Part shown: positions 24,659 through 56,794 of the stretch, piece by piece
Numbering within the stretch: the first letter of the stretch is position 1
Layout: each line of letters opens with the position of its first letter
Source of the DNA: Cheilinus undulatus
Taxonomy: Eukaryota; Chordata; Actinopteri; Labriformes; Labridae
Assembly: GCF_018320785.1 (NCBI RefSeq)
Contig: NC_054876.1
Span: 8,248,707 to 8,312,706 of the forward strand
DNA: 64,000 bases
Direction of reading: 5' to 3'
Notes under the pieces: model-generated
Seen by the model: the letters and a program-made list of their open reading frames with translations, nothing else
Told to the model about the DNA's origin: nothing
The model's database searches: none
Made by a program: the position numbers and the translations under genes

Positions 24659-26105
24659 GTGAGTGTTTTTGCCTCTTATTTTTAAAGTAGAAAAATTTCA
24701 AAACAGCTTGTGGCTTGTTTGTTTGAAGCTGCAAATATGTTTCTGTCTAAATATCTAAATACTCTCATTTTAAGCCAGGTTTGCCTAAATAGTCCTAAAA
24801 AAAACATCTTATTGAAAGGTTTTAAAAGCAAAAAATATAAAGTATACTAGAACATCCAACAAGTGAATTAGCACTGCAAAAACAGTAGGATATGAAGCAA
24901 ATATTCTTACATTTGGACAGATTTTCTTGTTTTTAGAAAAAAAATTCCAACAAGGTAAACAAGTTTGATGATTTAGATTGATCAAAACAGAAAATCTAGA
25001 AACTTTAGGTCCATAATATGTCTTAAAAAAAATAGCAGAAATTTGATAAACCTTCTTATTTTTAGGAGACGTTATCTCTCAATTATTGTTCTGCTTTCTT
25101 GATTTAGGCAATTTCAAGAATATTTGTACTAAATTTACTAATTTACACCTAAAAAAGCCTAACACTGAGATGGATTTTCTTCAACAAACATTTTTTCTTG
25201 ATTGTTCTGGATTTAAGACTTTATACCTCAAATCTGAAAAATAATTAGCAATAAAAGCAAATAATAAGGCACAATTTTATTTAAAAAGCATCAAATACTT
25301 TTGACTTTGTCTTGAATTTTAGCAAAATCATTCCATTTTTTTTAATTCCTTCTTTATTCAAACAGTCAAAACAGCTGAAATATTGACTGTGTGGTCAACG
25401 TGATAATGTCATAAAGTTGGAAAGGATAAGTCAAATAAACTTTGTATACTCTAGAACAGTAAGAAAGCAGCTCGCTGCACTGGCAGAAACATTTTCAGAC
25501 AACAAGCAAACATGACTTTGTTCCTTTGCTTTTTAAATCTTGATATAAAGCTTAAAATGAACATGCTTTATAAAACTGAGCTGATATGTTTGAGCAGAGA
25601 GTACAGAAAATGAAATGAAACAAAGGGACTGCGACATATCCTTCAAAATAAAAGCAAATCAGAGATTCTTTTTGCCTCATTTTTTTTCCAGTGAAAATGG
25701 CTGCGCGGCCCACTTTTGGGTCCCGACCCACTAGTTAAGAACCAATGCTTTTGACTGTGAAGCCATCTTTATGGTTGCTGATGTGCCTGGGAAATATGTG
25801 GCAAAAACAAAAACGCTACGATATGCTTTTATTTGAAGGTTACATCTCCGTCTATGTTTTGCCACATCTATTGTTCCATGTGAAAGCCAAACTGCCTAAT
25901 TTTTTGTTAAATGCATTTGATTATGATTGAAAATGTGAGAAATTTGGATCTAAATTTGTGTTTAAGGAGCTGGTTACGAGTCCTGATGCTTTAAGTGAAA
26001 ATGTGCATTCCTTATAATCTCCTCATAGAGTTCAATGTTGAAAATAAAGCATCACCTTTTCCAGGTTTGTCCTTCTCCCTCCCTGGCCTTGGCAGCAGTT
26101 CCATC

Positions 26106-45779
<19,674 letters not shown>

Positions 45780-45811
45780 AGTTCCTGGTCAACCTGAAGA
45801 TGAACATCTTT

Positions 45812-45817
45812 AATAAA
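45812..45817 (+). terminator. tmprss2: First polyadenylation signal of the TMPRSS2-like gene
   Basis: AATAAA 33 nt after the stop codon. A second AATAAA at 45992-45997 is followed by TTTTTTACACATGTGCCTGTTTTT and may be the main site. Confidence 0.45.
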
Positions 45818-45991
45818 TCAGCCGTTTTTATTTCATAACATATGATGCACTTTAAATCTGAAGCTCTGAGGAAACTTTCTGATCAAGACCGTAGTAAAAA
45901 AAAGTACAAATTATGAACCCTTCAATTATTTTTATATCATAGTTCAGATTGAATGTTTGTTATGGAACTAAATCAAGTTATTTATTTGTTA

Positions 45992-45997
45992 AATAAA
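45992..45997 (+). terminator. tmprss2: Second polyadenylation signal of the TMPRSS2-like gene
   Basis: AATAAA about 213 nt after the stop, with T-rich and GT-containing DNA after it. Either signal could be used. Confidence 0.5.
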
Positions 45998-47399
45998 ACA
46001 AATTTTGCACAAAGGCATTCATTTTTTACACATGTGCCTGTTTTTATCTGCTTTGATGATGGCTAACAGATCAAACATGTGGAGCTGGGTTACACTCCTG
46101 CTGCAGGGTTTTTTTTTGTTTTTTTTTTTTTGCACATTTGACCTTTAGTAAAACATGTATGGAAAAATCTGTCTTTACAAGAAAATTAACCCACTTCCTG
46201 CTTCTCTCTTCACCATGACTTCTGAAAAACTCCTAATGAGGAAGGCTGAGCTGTGGTTAAAGTTCAGGGGTAATTAGATTATTTGCCTCCTAGCTTACAA
46301 ACAAAAGTTCCAGTTTATTCTTCCAACGTTCATGACTCCATGTTGTTTGTCTACTGTGTCATATTTACAGCTTAATTACACTGACGTGCTCCTCTTGACG
46401 ATTACAGCCACAGTGTTGGTTTGTAGGTCACTGTGTGTCTGATAATAAACAGTAAAGCGTTCGCAGGTCTGCGCTATCTGTGTGTGTCTGCACGTGACTG
46501 TAGCAGGAAGAGTTCACTGATGAGAAAGGCACAACTTCAACTGTTTCCTTAACCTGTTTCAAGAAAAAGAGTTCCTGTTAATATGTTCTCCTTGTCTTTA
46601 ATGATAATCAGTCATCTTTAATCAATTCTGTATCTCTTTGAAATCCATTTGATCTCCTTCTGATGGCTCTGTTGAGCTCTAATAGTTAAAATCTAACTCT
46701 AAGAATATCTTTATCTGCTCAAAATATCAGTAATGGACAGGGAATATATAAAGTTTAAGTCTAACAATTGATTAAACATGTTTATGCACTGATGCAAAAA
46801 CAATAGTCCTCTACTTTCTTATTAAATTTCCCAGATGTGAACTGAACAACAACTTCTGGAACATCTGGACGAATGATTTGTTTGCACTTTAGAATTTGTA
46901 CTCTTGATGTGAACTTTTTTTTTTTTTTGCTTGGATCACATTTTTTGTTCTCAAATGTGTACTTTTTCTGTTCTATTAAGGAGAATGACAGTGACATTAA
47001 AACTATTGTGGTAGCAGAAACATTACCATCAGCAGGGAATTTCATGCTTTTAGAGTTCACATTCATCTTGTATAAATATATTTTCTTAGTTCATTTTTAA
47101 AACACATTTCTCTGTTGAACTTTTTCAAAGAACACAGTGATTTATTCCACTGAATGGAAGCCCGTTACGAAACAATTTTTCTACATAGCACAGGAACTAC
47201 AATGTGACCATGCGTGACCTATTATCACATGTTGGCCATGCTAATTGGTGACTCATTACTGCCCCCTTCTGCTCGGAGTAAATGGTAAAAATGACTTGCT
47301 ATACAGCTGTGCTCGTGTTTTGTTAACTCAACATAAATGAAATGTGTAAACTTGATACAATTATGTTCCACCTTAAGATGTGAATTAGTTAACAAGAAT
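45998..47399. other. Spacer downstream of the protease gene
   Basis: T-rich runs at 46110-46132 and 46917-46929. No exon recognised. Confidence 0.35.
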
Positions 47400-47670
47400 G
47401 GGACAACATTCCTCTCCCAAAACTGCAGCAGCTGGTCTCCTCACTCCCCAGATGTTTACAGACTGTTGTTGAAAGAGGAGGGGATGCCCTGTCCCTACTT
47501 TTTCAGACATCTTGCTACCATCCAATTCCAAATGAGCTAATGTTTTTCCTGAAATGGTAAAATATCTCTGTTTCAACATCGGATATGTTGATTTTATTCT
47601 ATAGTGAATAAATATGGGTTCATGAAATGTACAAATCACTGCATTCTGTTTTTTTTTTTTTTTTTTAATT
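47400..47670 (+). repeat. Right-end fragment of the AATTCCNAAAAAAGT transposon family
   Basis: CCCTGTCCCTACTTTTTCAG, AAATGAGCTAATGTTTTTCC, GAAATGGTAAAATATCTC and TTTCAACATCGGATAT match the subterminal region of the 32680-33841 element. The tip is replaced by a poly-T run (47649-47667). Confidence 0.55.
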
Positions 47671-48050
47671 TTAGAACTGTGGTCATAAATACATGATTTG
47701 TTTTGCACTTTACTTCCTTATGATTGTGACACTCATTTCAGAATTTCCCAAGCAGTGCCATGAGTCTGGAAATGTTTAACTTAAATGATCTGGAGGATGT
47801 TTATGGTCATCTCCAGGAATCTTGGATCAGAGAGACATAAAAAGTGATGAAGGGGTGACGAGGACTGAGAAAGAATTAAACGTGACTTGTTTAAATCACT
47901 CATGGGAAACTGATAACAGTTACTCATGCACAGTAGGCAGTTGTAAGGCAGTCATTTGAGGAGAGGGAAGTCCATATTTGGGCATGTAAAAGAGACAGCA
48001 TGATCATTTTTGTTTTAGGGCAGTGGTGGCATCTTTAATGGACACATTTT

Positions 48051-48480
48051 TCATGTCCACTGGTTGCCACAGTTTCCACCAGAAAAGTGAGCATCACAGT
48101 CTAGAACTGAGTGTTCAATGTTGCTGATATTCCCAGTTTTACACACAGTGCAGCTACTGAGGAATAAGGTGAACCGTGGTGACTGTAGACATGTCAGTGC
48201 ACGACTTTTGTTGTTTTTGAAAAGAAAACAACTCACTGCTGTTCTTTGTTCTTTTAACGAAGAAAGGTCGTCAAGTTCTGATGAAACAGGCGCTTTAGCA
48301 GCATCCACGCTAATGTCTTCCACCATAATTGCACCGGTCTCTCGGTGCTGCTTGTTTACGTCACGACTCCACCGTGCCTGAAAGTACTACTCCTCGTCAC
48401 TGATTGCTCCTGTCACTTTCTAACAGGCCCAAACGGTTCAGACAGGAGCTTTGCAAGATAGATTCGCCAGTGACAAACAT
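48051..48480 (-). pseudogene. Possible 5' fragment of a multicopy RecQ-like helicase gene
   Basis: On the minus strand, from 48326, the frame reads MVEDISVDAAKAPVSSELDD then LSSLKEQRTAVSCFL. The ELDDL.SLKEQRTA pattern resembles the segment before the helicase nucleotide-binding motif in RecQ-like proteins that are multicopy in fish genomes. The Walker motif itself is absent; after about 15 further codons the text is unlike a helicase. The DNA upstream (48370-48480) would be its promoter side. A family assignment from about 30 residues is tentative. Confidence 0.3.
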
Positions 48481-48497
48481 GGAAACAGGAGAATCCA

Positions 48498-48595
48498 TCT
48501 GATTTTCAAGGTTATTTTTTGGCCAGTTCTCTCTTGAAAATGAGATCTTTGATCTCACTGGGACTAACCTCGCTCTACAAAGGTTAAATTAAATG
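48498..48595 (+). mobile_element. LINE 3' tail fragment
   Basis: TTTTTTGGCCAGTTCTCTCT, TGAAAATGAGATCTTTGATC and AAAGGTTAAATTAAAT resemble the 3' end of the LINE fragment at 27694-28240. No coding part remains. Confidence 0.5.
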
Positions 48596-48957
48596 CATCA
48601 GCATCTGAACGGCAACGTTCAGCAGGAGATGGGACACTTCTTTAGCTGATAACGATGACTCAGCCCGCACCAAGGAAAGTAAACAATGAAAAGTTGTCAC
48701 ATTGAATTTTTATTAGTGTGTAATTTGAGATTTCAGAAGAAATATGACAAATAGAAGGCTTGTTTTTTAATACACTGAATAGTGTTGGTAACTAAATGTG
48801 TCTTTCACTTATCATACAATAAATCATCTGTTAGAGATCTACAAACTTGATTCATGGAGAATTATTTATCTTTTGCATTTTGTAATCTAAGAGTTCCTTA
48901 TTGTCGGACATCTCTGACACTCCAGAGCAATGACAACCTCACACCCAGCAAGCTTGT

Positions 48958-48972
48958 GCTGCCATCTGCTGG
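48958..48972 (-). promoter_or_regulatory. CTCF-like motif, full match
   Basis: The minus strand reads CCAGCAGATGGCAGC, which fits every position of the CTCF core CCASYAGRKGGCRSY. It lies 3 kb downstream of the protease gene. Binding is not shown. Confidence 0.4.
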
Positions 48973-50260
48973 CAAGAGGTAAGCATTACAGTTTCTTTTT
49001 AAAAACCTCATGGTACCATTGACTTGAGGCCACTCACAATTTGACTTTTTATCGTGGTTTTTATTCAGTCCATCAGACGTGAAAATGTAAGCTCAGTGCT
49101 GTGAATACATAAAGATATTTCACTTTGATGCCATGAAAATGACTGAGTCAGGGTCTTTAAATTCTTAAGCTGTTGGTGAAGTCATTGAAGAAAAGGGGTC
49201 GTTTTTAGAGCTAAGTTGTCTTTTCTACACTATTATTTGCAGGATACAAAGAAAGGAAGATAAGATTAGAGGGTGGTGTTTGATTATTGACTGTCTTACA
49301 CAAAAGTGTGGAGATAAAAGCAGCACAACACAGTTAAAGGAAATTTACCATAGACAGGCATAAAAGCACATAAATAACATCCAAATGCAACAAAATGGAC
49401 AACCCAAACAAAAACAGTCTAAGGGGCTGCTTTCACTGAATTTTTTTTGTTTATCAGGCAGTTGTATGTGCTCTTTTACACCATTTTAAACACACACTTT
49501 GATGTAAAATGGCAATAAATATGTCCATCATTTGGGCAAAATTATGCAGGTCAACCTAAAACAATCCCTCAGTACTGACATTTTTGATCTAATTGTCCTG
49601 AAAAGGTCATTATCATTCTAAAATAAAGATACACCTTGTTTAATTTCAATACTTTTCACTTTTGCATCCTAAAAATGTCTGTTTATTGTTTAAGGACAGT
49701 TTAGGAATTTGGTGAAAGAGTTCACAATTGGAACTTTTTTTTTTTTAAACAAAGAATATAAAAAGCAAAATACGAGGTAACAGATGTTGATTTATTCACA
49801 AACATGTCAAAAATTGTATTTTTAAAGAATTATTGAAGCATTATTTTACTGCAATGAGTGCACAAGTTCCTAATGGTAAAAAAAAATGTTTTTAGAATTA
49901 AGTTTGGCTTCAAGAATTATTTTTTCATGTTATGATCATCAAGATCCAGCTGTTTATTACTTATGTTTTCAGCGTTTATCTATCATAACACCATAAGCAA
50001 CGTACTTTTAATTAACTGGAAAATTTAAGGGCTTTAAAGAAAACAACCAGTGCTTTAGCCTCATACGCCACTCTAGCTCCACCTGAGCTCAAATGCAAAT
50101 AATGCTTAAAGGTACAGTGGTTATTTTTAGCCTAGTAGTAGTCAGCACAACAACCTTTGCAAAGGAGGCCTCTCTGAATTAGTGTTTGATCACCTCAATA
50201 TATAAAATTGTTTCAATATTATTTGCTCCCCTCTGTGGTACCACTGAACAATGCAAGATG
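48973..50260. other. AT-rich spacer, nothing recognised
   Basis: No gene or clear element end. A homopolymer A tract (50262-50297, one G at 50281 region) ends it. Confidence 0.35.
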
Positions 50261-50262
50261 CA

Positions 50263-50294
<32 letters not shown>

Positions 50295-50319
50295 AAAGGC
50301 GCCCATGGAGTTAATTTAA

Positions 50320-50598
50320 CCCCTTAAAGCCTGAAAATACAAATGATAGCCAGAAAATTCTAATTTTTTGGAACTGAAATGTTCATTCATCTTCCCACTG
50401 AAATTTAAAAAAATCCAAATTTCCATAAAGTTTAACAAATATATTTTTAGTATCTCATTTCATTCATTAGGTGTTTTTGGTAACTGATAATCCACTCAGA
50501 TTGTATTCAGAAGTTTTTTGAGTAATTTATTGAGCATATCGATTAGATAGGGGTATGATAAAAGTATGTGTTAAAATGCAACAACAGGCGTTAAGGGG
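50320..50598. mobile_element. TTAA-flanked short MITE
   Basis: Ends CCCCTTAAAGCCTG and CAGGCGTTAAGGGG are inverted, flanked by TTAA at 50316-50319 and 50599-50602. 279 bp, non-coding; piggyBac-like target use. Confidence 0.75.
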
Positions 50599-51469
50599 TT
50601 AAAATAATACAGGTATATATAATCAGATGATTAGACTCTAAATTAGAGCGATTAGAGACTTAGAAAAATGATGTCCTATTTTCACCATATCTGTCCCACT
50701 AGATGCTACAAGGCTAAATATCAAACACTGAACTTTTAATGTAAAGAACTAAACCCAGAGTTCAAGATCTTTAAGGTTACTTATTTAACAGAATGAAGAA
50801 AAATTGCTGGTTGTTTTAGTATATTTTTCACTTGCATTAAAAAAAAAAATCATTTTTTACAAAAAACAAAAAACAAACAAACAAAAAAAACTTTTCATAG
50901 AAACCATCACAGCTAGGGATGTACGAAATTGGACTTTTGCCTTATGCGGCTACAGCGGATACAATACATCCCGCTCTTTTTATCCTAAAGAACACCAGGA
51001 GCCTCAAGTGCAAAGAGAAGCTGAGTCAAACAGAGCCGAGAGCCGCGCGGGGAAGTAGACGGTCTGGTAGTAGTTTTACGTTTGGAGCTGTATTTAAAAT
51101 GTTCAGAGCTCACAGTGGACCTCCCTGACTGTGAAGCGCCCAAGGCAACCACCTACTGTATATCTGACAGTACTTTTGTATATTTCTACAGATATTTAAG
51201 GTAGATATATGGTCAATTCTGCTGATATGTATGGTTGATGTTGGCTGTAAATATATTTCCAGAAATGTTATGCCTGCTGATATCAATTACAGACGCACAG
51301 ATTGCAAAAATCAGGGCAGATAGTGATTGGGATGGTTTTTGCTGTACCAGTCTTTGCATGTCAACATTTTCAGTCATATTTGATCATAAGATCAGAGTTT
51401 TTCCAACAGGTCACTTTTCCGCTCTGTAAAAAACAAACAAAAAACCCCTTATTTATACCAGTCTTAATT

Positions 51470-52630
51470 TCGTAGACTAAAACTATGACTAACACTATTT
51501 GTCGACAGCCTTTTTATCCAAGATAAAAACTAGACTAAAACTAACAAAAAAATCTGATGACTAAAACTGACAAAAGATGACTAAAAATAGACCACAATGT
51601 GATTTAGTTTTCATCAGACATTCAAAATCTGTGATATTTCTCCTTTGTGGGTAAATAAGTCAAAGTGCAATGCATCTGTATCTATTCTGCCTCTCTGCTG
51701 TAAAAAGCAGGAACCCCAGGTTGAGCAGGGTCTGATAACACACTACCATGATTTGGTACCAGATTAAGGCCGGCCACACACTACAGGGTTTTAAGCCCAA
51801 TTTGGGGCAAGATTTACCTCCCCCGACGATCGCTGGGGCATATCCCGAGAGGAGCCTCATCGCAAACGACTGTTTACCTGAATAATCCTCGTGTGTGTGT
51901 GTGGTGTCAACATGATTGTTTTACTGCACCAAATCGCGTCGTAACCTCCAAAATCCCGAATTGTAAATATCAAACACTTTTGATATTTATGATTCTAGGT
52001 GGTAGTGCCTCTGACGAAGTACCCACAACAACCAATGAAAGCAAGCAGACAGGGTAGCGTCACAGCCGGATCATACATACTTTCACTGCTCTCAGCCATA
52101 AACACGGCTTTAACTTAATTCCAGCCAGGATTTCATCCCCAGTCTTTCCCATGTTTATGATTTTTGCTTCACCTGTAACACATGCCAGGGCAGCCTGTTG
52201 TGGAGAGACAGCAAGGCGGTATCGACAGACATCCGTGTTTGTTTGTTTTTTTTTCTGAAGTCACGTGATCACCGAGGTCGCTGGCAGGTCGTCAGGTGTG
52301 TGGTCTCCAGTGATCTGACAGTCCGGCTCAGTCGTCTGATGTGTGCGTTCAGAGGATCAAAGATGAAAATTCTTTTGAAATAGTCCTCATATCTGTCGTC
52401 TCACACGGTTTTAAAATCGTTCCAGATTTAAAAATCCTGTAGTGTGTGGCAAGAAAAGAAATGCTTGGACTAAAAGTAAAGACTAAAATGTCAGGACTTT
52501 TTATGGGCTAAAACTAGACTAAAACCAAAAAGGGTAGAAATAACTAAAATGGGACTAAAACTAAAATTCATTTTATTTAAAGCTTAAAACTAAAATTAAA
52601 AATAGCTGCCAAAATTTACACTGTTTGATT
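51470..52630 (-). repeat. TTTTAGTC-type repeat element (copy 2, carrying a MITE)
   Basis: It is the reverse complement of 22742-23280: TTTGTCGACAGCC at the left, GACTAAAAC units, and AATAGCTGCCAAAATTTACA at the right. A 683-bp insertion interrupts it. Confidence 0.7.
51768..52450. mobile_element. MITE with GCCACACACTAC ends
   Basis: The left GGCCACACACTACAGGGTTT and right AATCCTGTAGTGTGTGGC are inverted. Copy 1 of the host repeat (22742-23280) reads straight through this point, which shows that 51768-52450 is an insertion. The internal part is richer in CpG than its surroundings. The superfamily is unclear because the target duplication is ambiguous (GGC at most). Confidence 0.8.
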
Positions 52631-53079
52631 CAACGGCTAGAAGTTGCAGATGCCCATACAATGAGATTAGACACAACAGTTAAAAAAAGATAACTGATTT
52701 CTCTTTGCCTCATATTTTGTGGCATGATTTGTAAATATTGTCTGATACTGATGTTAGACCAGTGCCTCTGTGCATCACTATAACAAATATTTCACAATTT
52801 TTAATTCAGTCAGGCTGCAGACTGTACATCTCTGATAGCCACTCACAAACAGCTTATCTGAGATGCTGTGTATTTCAGAACAGAAGTGCTGGTACCATAT
52901 ATTTACAGTTTTTGATAAAAAAAAAAGAGAGAATTCAACTTTATTCATAAAGTCTGGCTGTTAGATTCATGAAATAACCACACTGCTACCATTACAGACT
53001 AGGCAACTAAGCAGAGAAAGATCAGAGGTCTAATCTGGGACTTAGAGACACGTTTTAGAAAAAGATACACAAACAGTGG

Positions 53080-53500
53080 CCCGCTCTAGCTTCAGCTAAG
53101 GCTAACATAGCTATGCTATCTAAGTAATTAACACAATATAGCTAAGTGACCTTTAGCAACATGATTTGAAGCAAAAGTAGCTACAACTAATATAGATGAC
53201 ATAGCTATGTAATTGCTTTGTGAGCTCGGCTTTTGCTCCATTAGCTGTGTAGCTCCGTTAGCTACATAGCATATATAGTTGCTTTGTAAGCTTTTGCTCT
53301 GTCAGCTGCTTAGCTCTTTCCGCTAAATAGCTTTCATAACTACTTTGTGAGATCAGCTTTTGCTCTGTCAGCTGCGTAGCTCTGCTGGCTACGTAGCTTA
53401 TGCAGCTACTTTATGAGTTTAGCTTTTGCTCCGTTAGCTGCATAGCTCCATTAGCTATGTAGCTTGAGCAGCTAACAGAGCCACATAAGCTACGCTTGCT
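53080..53500 (+). repeat. AGCT-rich minisatellite, about 4 units of 61-66 bp
   Basis: CTTTTGCTC recurs at 53230, 53291, 53357 and 53423 (spacing 61, 66, 66), each followed by ...TAGCT and then TAGCTAC/TAGCTAT-type words. Imperfect units; the flanks (53090-53215 and 53460-53500) are also rich in AGCT. Confidence 0.75.
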
Positions 53501-53984
53501 GCGTTGGAACGTTTTCGTGGAGGATGAGCTTTTTTTCTATAACCAGACTGACTACTCGGCTTTGTTAAGCGTTTTGTAATTTGGTTTTGCAGGTCCGGTT
53601 TTAAACTTTGACCCTGGTGTCCTAATCTTTACAGTAACCCTTAAACTAACCCTGAACAGAAGTTCTTATTGGCTTTTACTTCAAAAGTTTTCAGGTGTAT
53701 TTCCGTTTTGAGATATACAGCGTCTAACATTATTGGCTGTGAGATTGGCTGTCAAACATGAACGTCTGCAGCCACTTTTTTAGCTAAAGAACGAAAAATA
53801 AAAAAGTAATTAAAGATTATGAAGGTCATATTTTTATTTGTAGAGCTTTCATTGCAGATTTTTAATCAAAATCCATTTAAAAATTGATGTAAAAGATCAT
53901 TTAGAGAGAAATGATCTGCAAAACTTTGATTTACAAGCAAATGTACGTCCTTACTGATGAAAAGCTTTTAAATGTTTCCTCCTT

Positions 53985-54500
53985 CATTGTCTTCTCTCCT
54001 CCTCCTCCTCTCTGATCTCTCTCCATCAGCCTGCCTGTCTAATCACTGCTCATGGAGGTTGGCTCACTAAATGGCAGCTGCTCAATCGCAGAGTCTACAT
54101 CTGCTACCTGTTTGTACCAATTAACAGGCCCGTGATACAGCTCTGACACCTCTTCAGTGGGTTAACAGATGCCACAATTAGCCACTCATTTGAATAGCTG
54201 CCTGCTTAGCGAGAGGACCCTTGGTGCATCATCTCCAACTGTGGGGACCGCCTTTCATCTATTTGCCTTTTTTCTTCTTGCCTCTCAAATGAGGCGTGGG
54301 CAGGCACAGGAACCCTGGTGTGTTGAGCAAACAGTCTTTTGAGCAGATCCTTAAATGAGCTCTCCAGACTCACTGTTTCAGTAGACTTACACAGCATTAT
54401 GCATGCGCATGAGAGTGGAGGCATTTAGTGGTTCTGCATGTGATAACGTTGGTCCCGTTTCTGTCCCGCAGCGCCTCTATTAGGAGGAAAAAGTTCTCTG
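53985..54500. other. Non-repetitive island, possible conserved non-coding element
   Basis: This stretch has balanced composition and no repeat signature, with homeodomain-type words (CTAATCAC, CAATTAAC, CAATTAGCC) near 54040-54185 and GCATGCGCATG at 54401-54411 (NRF1-like GCATGCGC). An 72-codon minus frame (54206-54424) has no recognised match. The island look is an impression, not proof. Confidence 0.25.
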
Positions 54501-54561
54501 CCCTTTTTTTTTTTTTTTTTCAAAAAAAGATGTTGGTGCCTGCCAGCTTGATCATCTTCAT

Positions 54562-55538
54562 CAGTGGTTCTCAATATGGGGGTCAGGACCCCCTTGGGGA
54601 TCTTCAGATGCCTTAAAAAAACTAATATTTTTCAAAATACACATTTGCCACCTTACACCAAATTTTCCAAATCTAACACATTTTTACAACTTGAAGACAA
54701 TTTTTGACCATTTTCATTTTTTTTTCTGCCATTTTTGCCACTTCTGAATTACTTCTCACCACTTTCTGCCTGTTCCTGCAACTGTTAACCCATTACTGCC
54801 ACTATTTACCATGTTTTACCACTTTTTATGTGCATTTTTGCCCGTTTTAACCACATTTCACTATCTGTTACATCCATTTTTGCAAAATGAACCCATTTTT
54901 GCTAATTTCTGCCTCAGTTAACCAATTTTTTATTAGTTTCAACCATTTTTTTCCCATTTCACCAGATTTTCCACCATCTTTTGCCACTTTAAACCCATCT
55001 CAGCCACTTTTTAATCCCCTTTTACAACTTTTGCACGTTTTTGCCAAATTAACCCATTTTTGATCATTTTTTCTCCACTTTTATGTAATTTTTGCCATTT
55101 CTAACCCATTTAGGCTACTTTTAGAATCCAGTTTCACCACCTTTTCCACCTTTCTTTTCCATTTTAAACACATTTTAGCCATTTTTAACCCGTTTTTATT
55201 CCAGTTTTAGGAAAAGGGATTTATATCTTTAGAAGGCTATTAATTATGGCACAAAAAATGTGTATTTGATAAGAGTTGTTATTTTTCAGGTAAAATGAAA
55301 AATATGGATACCACAGCTTAACTTTACAATTGACCATGATTTACTGACGTCTATGGCCCCCAGATCAGCTGAGTCCATGAAAGCTCTCCCTTTTATTCCC
55401 CATTATGGGTGGCCTTGTCTGCACATGACTATTCTTGATTGTGCATGGCTGTGTTCACCCACCTTCAGGTCCAGTGGGGGTCCAGTCTCTGGGACCTTTA
55501 TTTTGGGGGTCGCAGGATTAAAAAGGTGAGAACCACTG
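54562..55538 (+). mobile_element. hAT-type element with internal TTTTGCCA minisatellite (copy D)
   Basis: Ends CAGTGGTTCTCA and TGAGAACCACTG are a perfect 12-bp inverted pair. Flanks ATCTTCAT (54554-54561) and GTCTACAT (55539-55546) agree at 6 of 8. The middle (54700-55200) is a degenerate tandem of TTTTTGCCA.TTT units. The start GATGCCTTAA..AATATTTTT matches positions 15-50 of the window. Confidence 0.85.
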
Positions 55539-55546
55539 GTCTACAT

Positions 55547-56790
55547 GACCTAAAGCAATGGGTCCAAAAGTGGACCAAAGGACCCAAAAGTGTGCCTAAG
55601 AGCTATTTTTCAGTGGGTTACAAAATGTGCCTGTTTTCCAAGTTATTTTACTTTTTATCTTATTTTCTCAAAAATAAAACTGAAGCTATAGCTTAATTCA
55701 AGGAACTTCCATTCAGATATTTTTTGTTTTTATCCTGATGATTACAGCTTACAGCTCATGAAAATCTAAAACCAGTACCTCAAAATATTAGATTATTGTG
55801 GAAAAATCCAAATTCTAGGGCTCACTAACATAAAGTTTTGCCAATTTTTGCTCAGATTTACTAATTAATTTTAGACAATACTGACTGCTTATATTCCTCG
55901 GTGTATAATTACCTATTAGATTTAACAAAAAATATAACTGCTTTTAGCTGACTAGTCTAAAATCAAGAAAAACAAACTTCACACTGCAACAGTAAACAAC
56001 ATCACACCATGGCTAACGTTTGCAGTGCTAGCCTCAGCATGAGTTTTATCCACCAACAAGCTTCACTGTTCATAAACTAGGGCAACGCCTGTCTGTTGAG
56101 CTCAGATTACTACCGGAGCTGCAGAAACATGCTATCTCATTTTGTCTTATCACTTTGGTTTGTCCAAATGTAACGGACACAACATTCCTCCAATCACCTT
56201 CTTAGATTTTTTTGTATTTATCCATGCAATGGATAAATGAAACAGTCCATCTGGTTAGTACTGCTAGGGTTACCATAATCCTGGTCAAACAATCCGTCTA
56301 AACTGTAAAGCAGCCACTTGCCACTAGTAGCCACTGTAGTTGTTCTTAAAGACCTTTAATCTAATATGAACAAGCACCAACCGCTACAGCACTGATGGCA
56401 TGCTGTAGGAACAAAGCAATTAAGCACTGTATGGATCTAGAAGATGGGGATAAAGTTATCCAGAGGCTGTGTCAGATTCTGTTTTCATATAACTAAAGTA
56501 CTGAGTGATGATATTCAGCTCTGGAGTTTTGACATTAACCTGCAAAAATTTACTTAGAAATGATCCAAGAGAGGAAAGACTCACTTTGATTTAGCAGATC
56601 AAAGTAAATAAATTACTTGAGAATCACTGAGCAACTTATTTAGACAATTATAATCTTATTTCTAATAGATGGCATGGTAAAAATCCACCTAATTACAAGA
56701 GAATTGCCACAATATTACAAGGATAAGGGTTAAGGTAGGGGGGTGTCCACTTGAAGCTGGCTGCAGGAACACCAGAAGTTCCACCTGAAC
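55547..56790. other. Spacer with a fragment of the GGTTCTCAAC family
   Basis: 55555-55630 (CAATGGGTCCAAAAGTGGAC, TTTTTCAGTGGGTTACAAAA) resembles 61990-62060. Beyond that I see no element and no gene. Confidence 0.35.
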
Positions 56791-56794
56791 ACAT

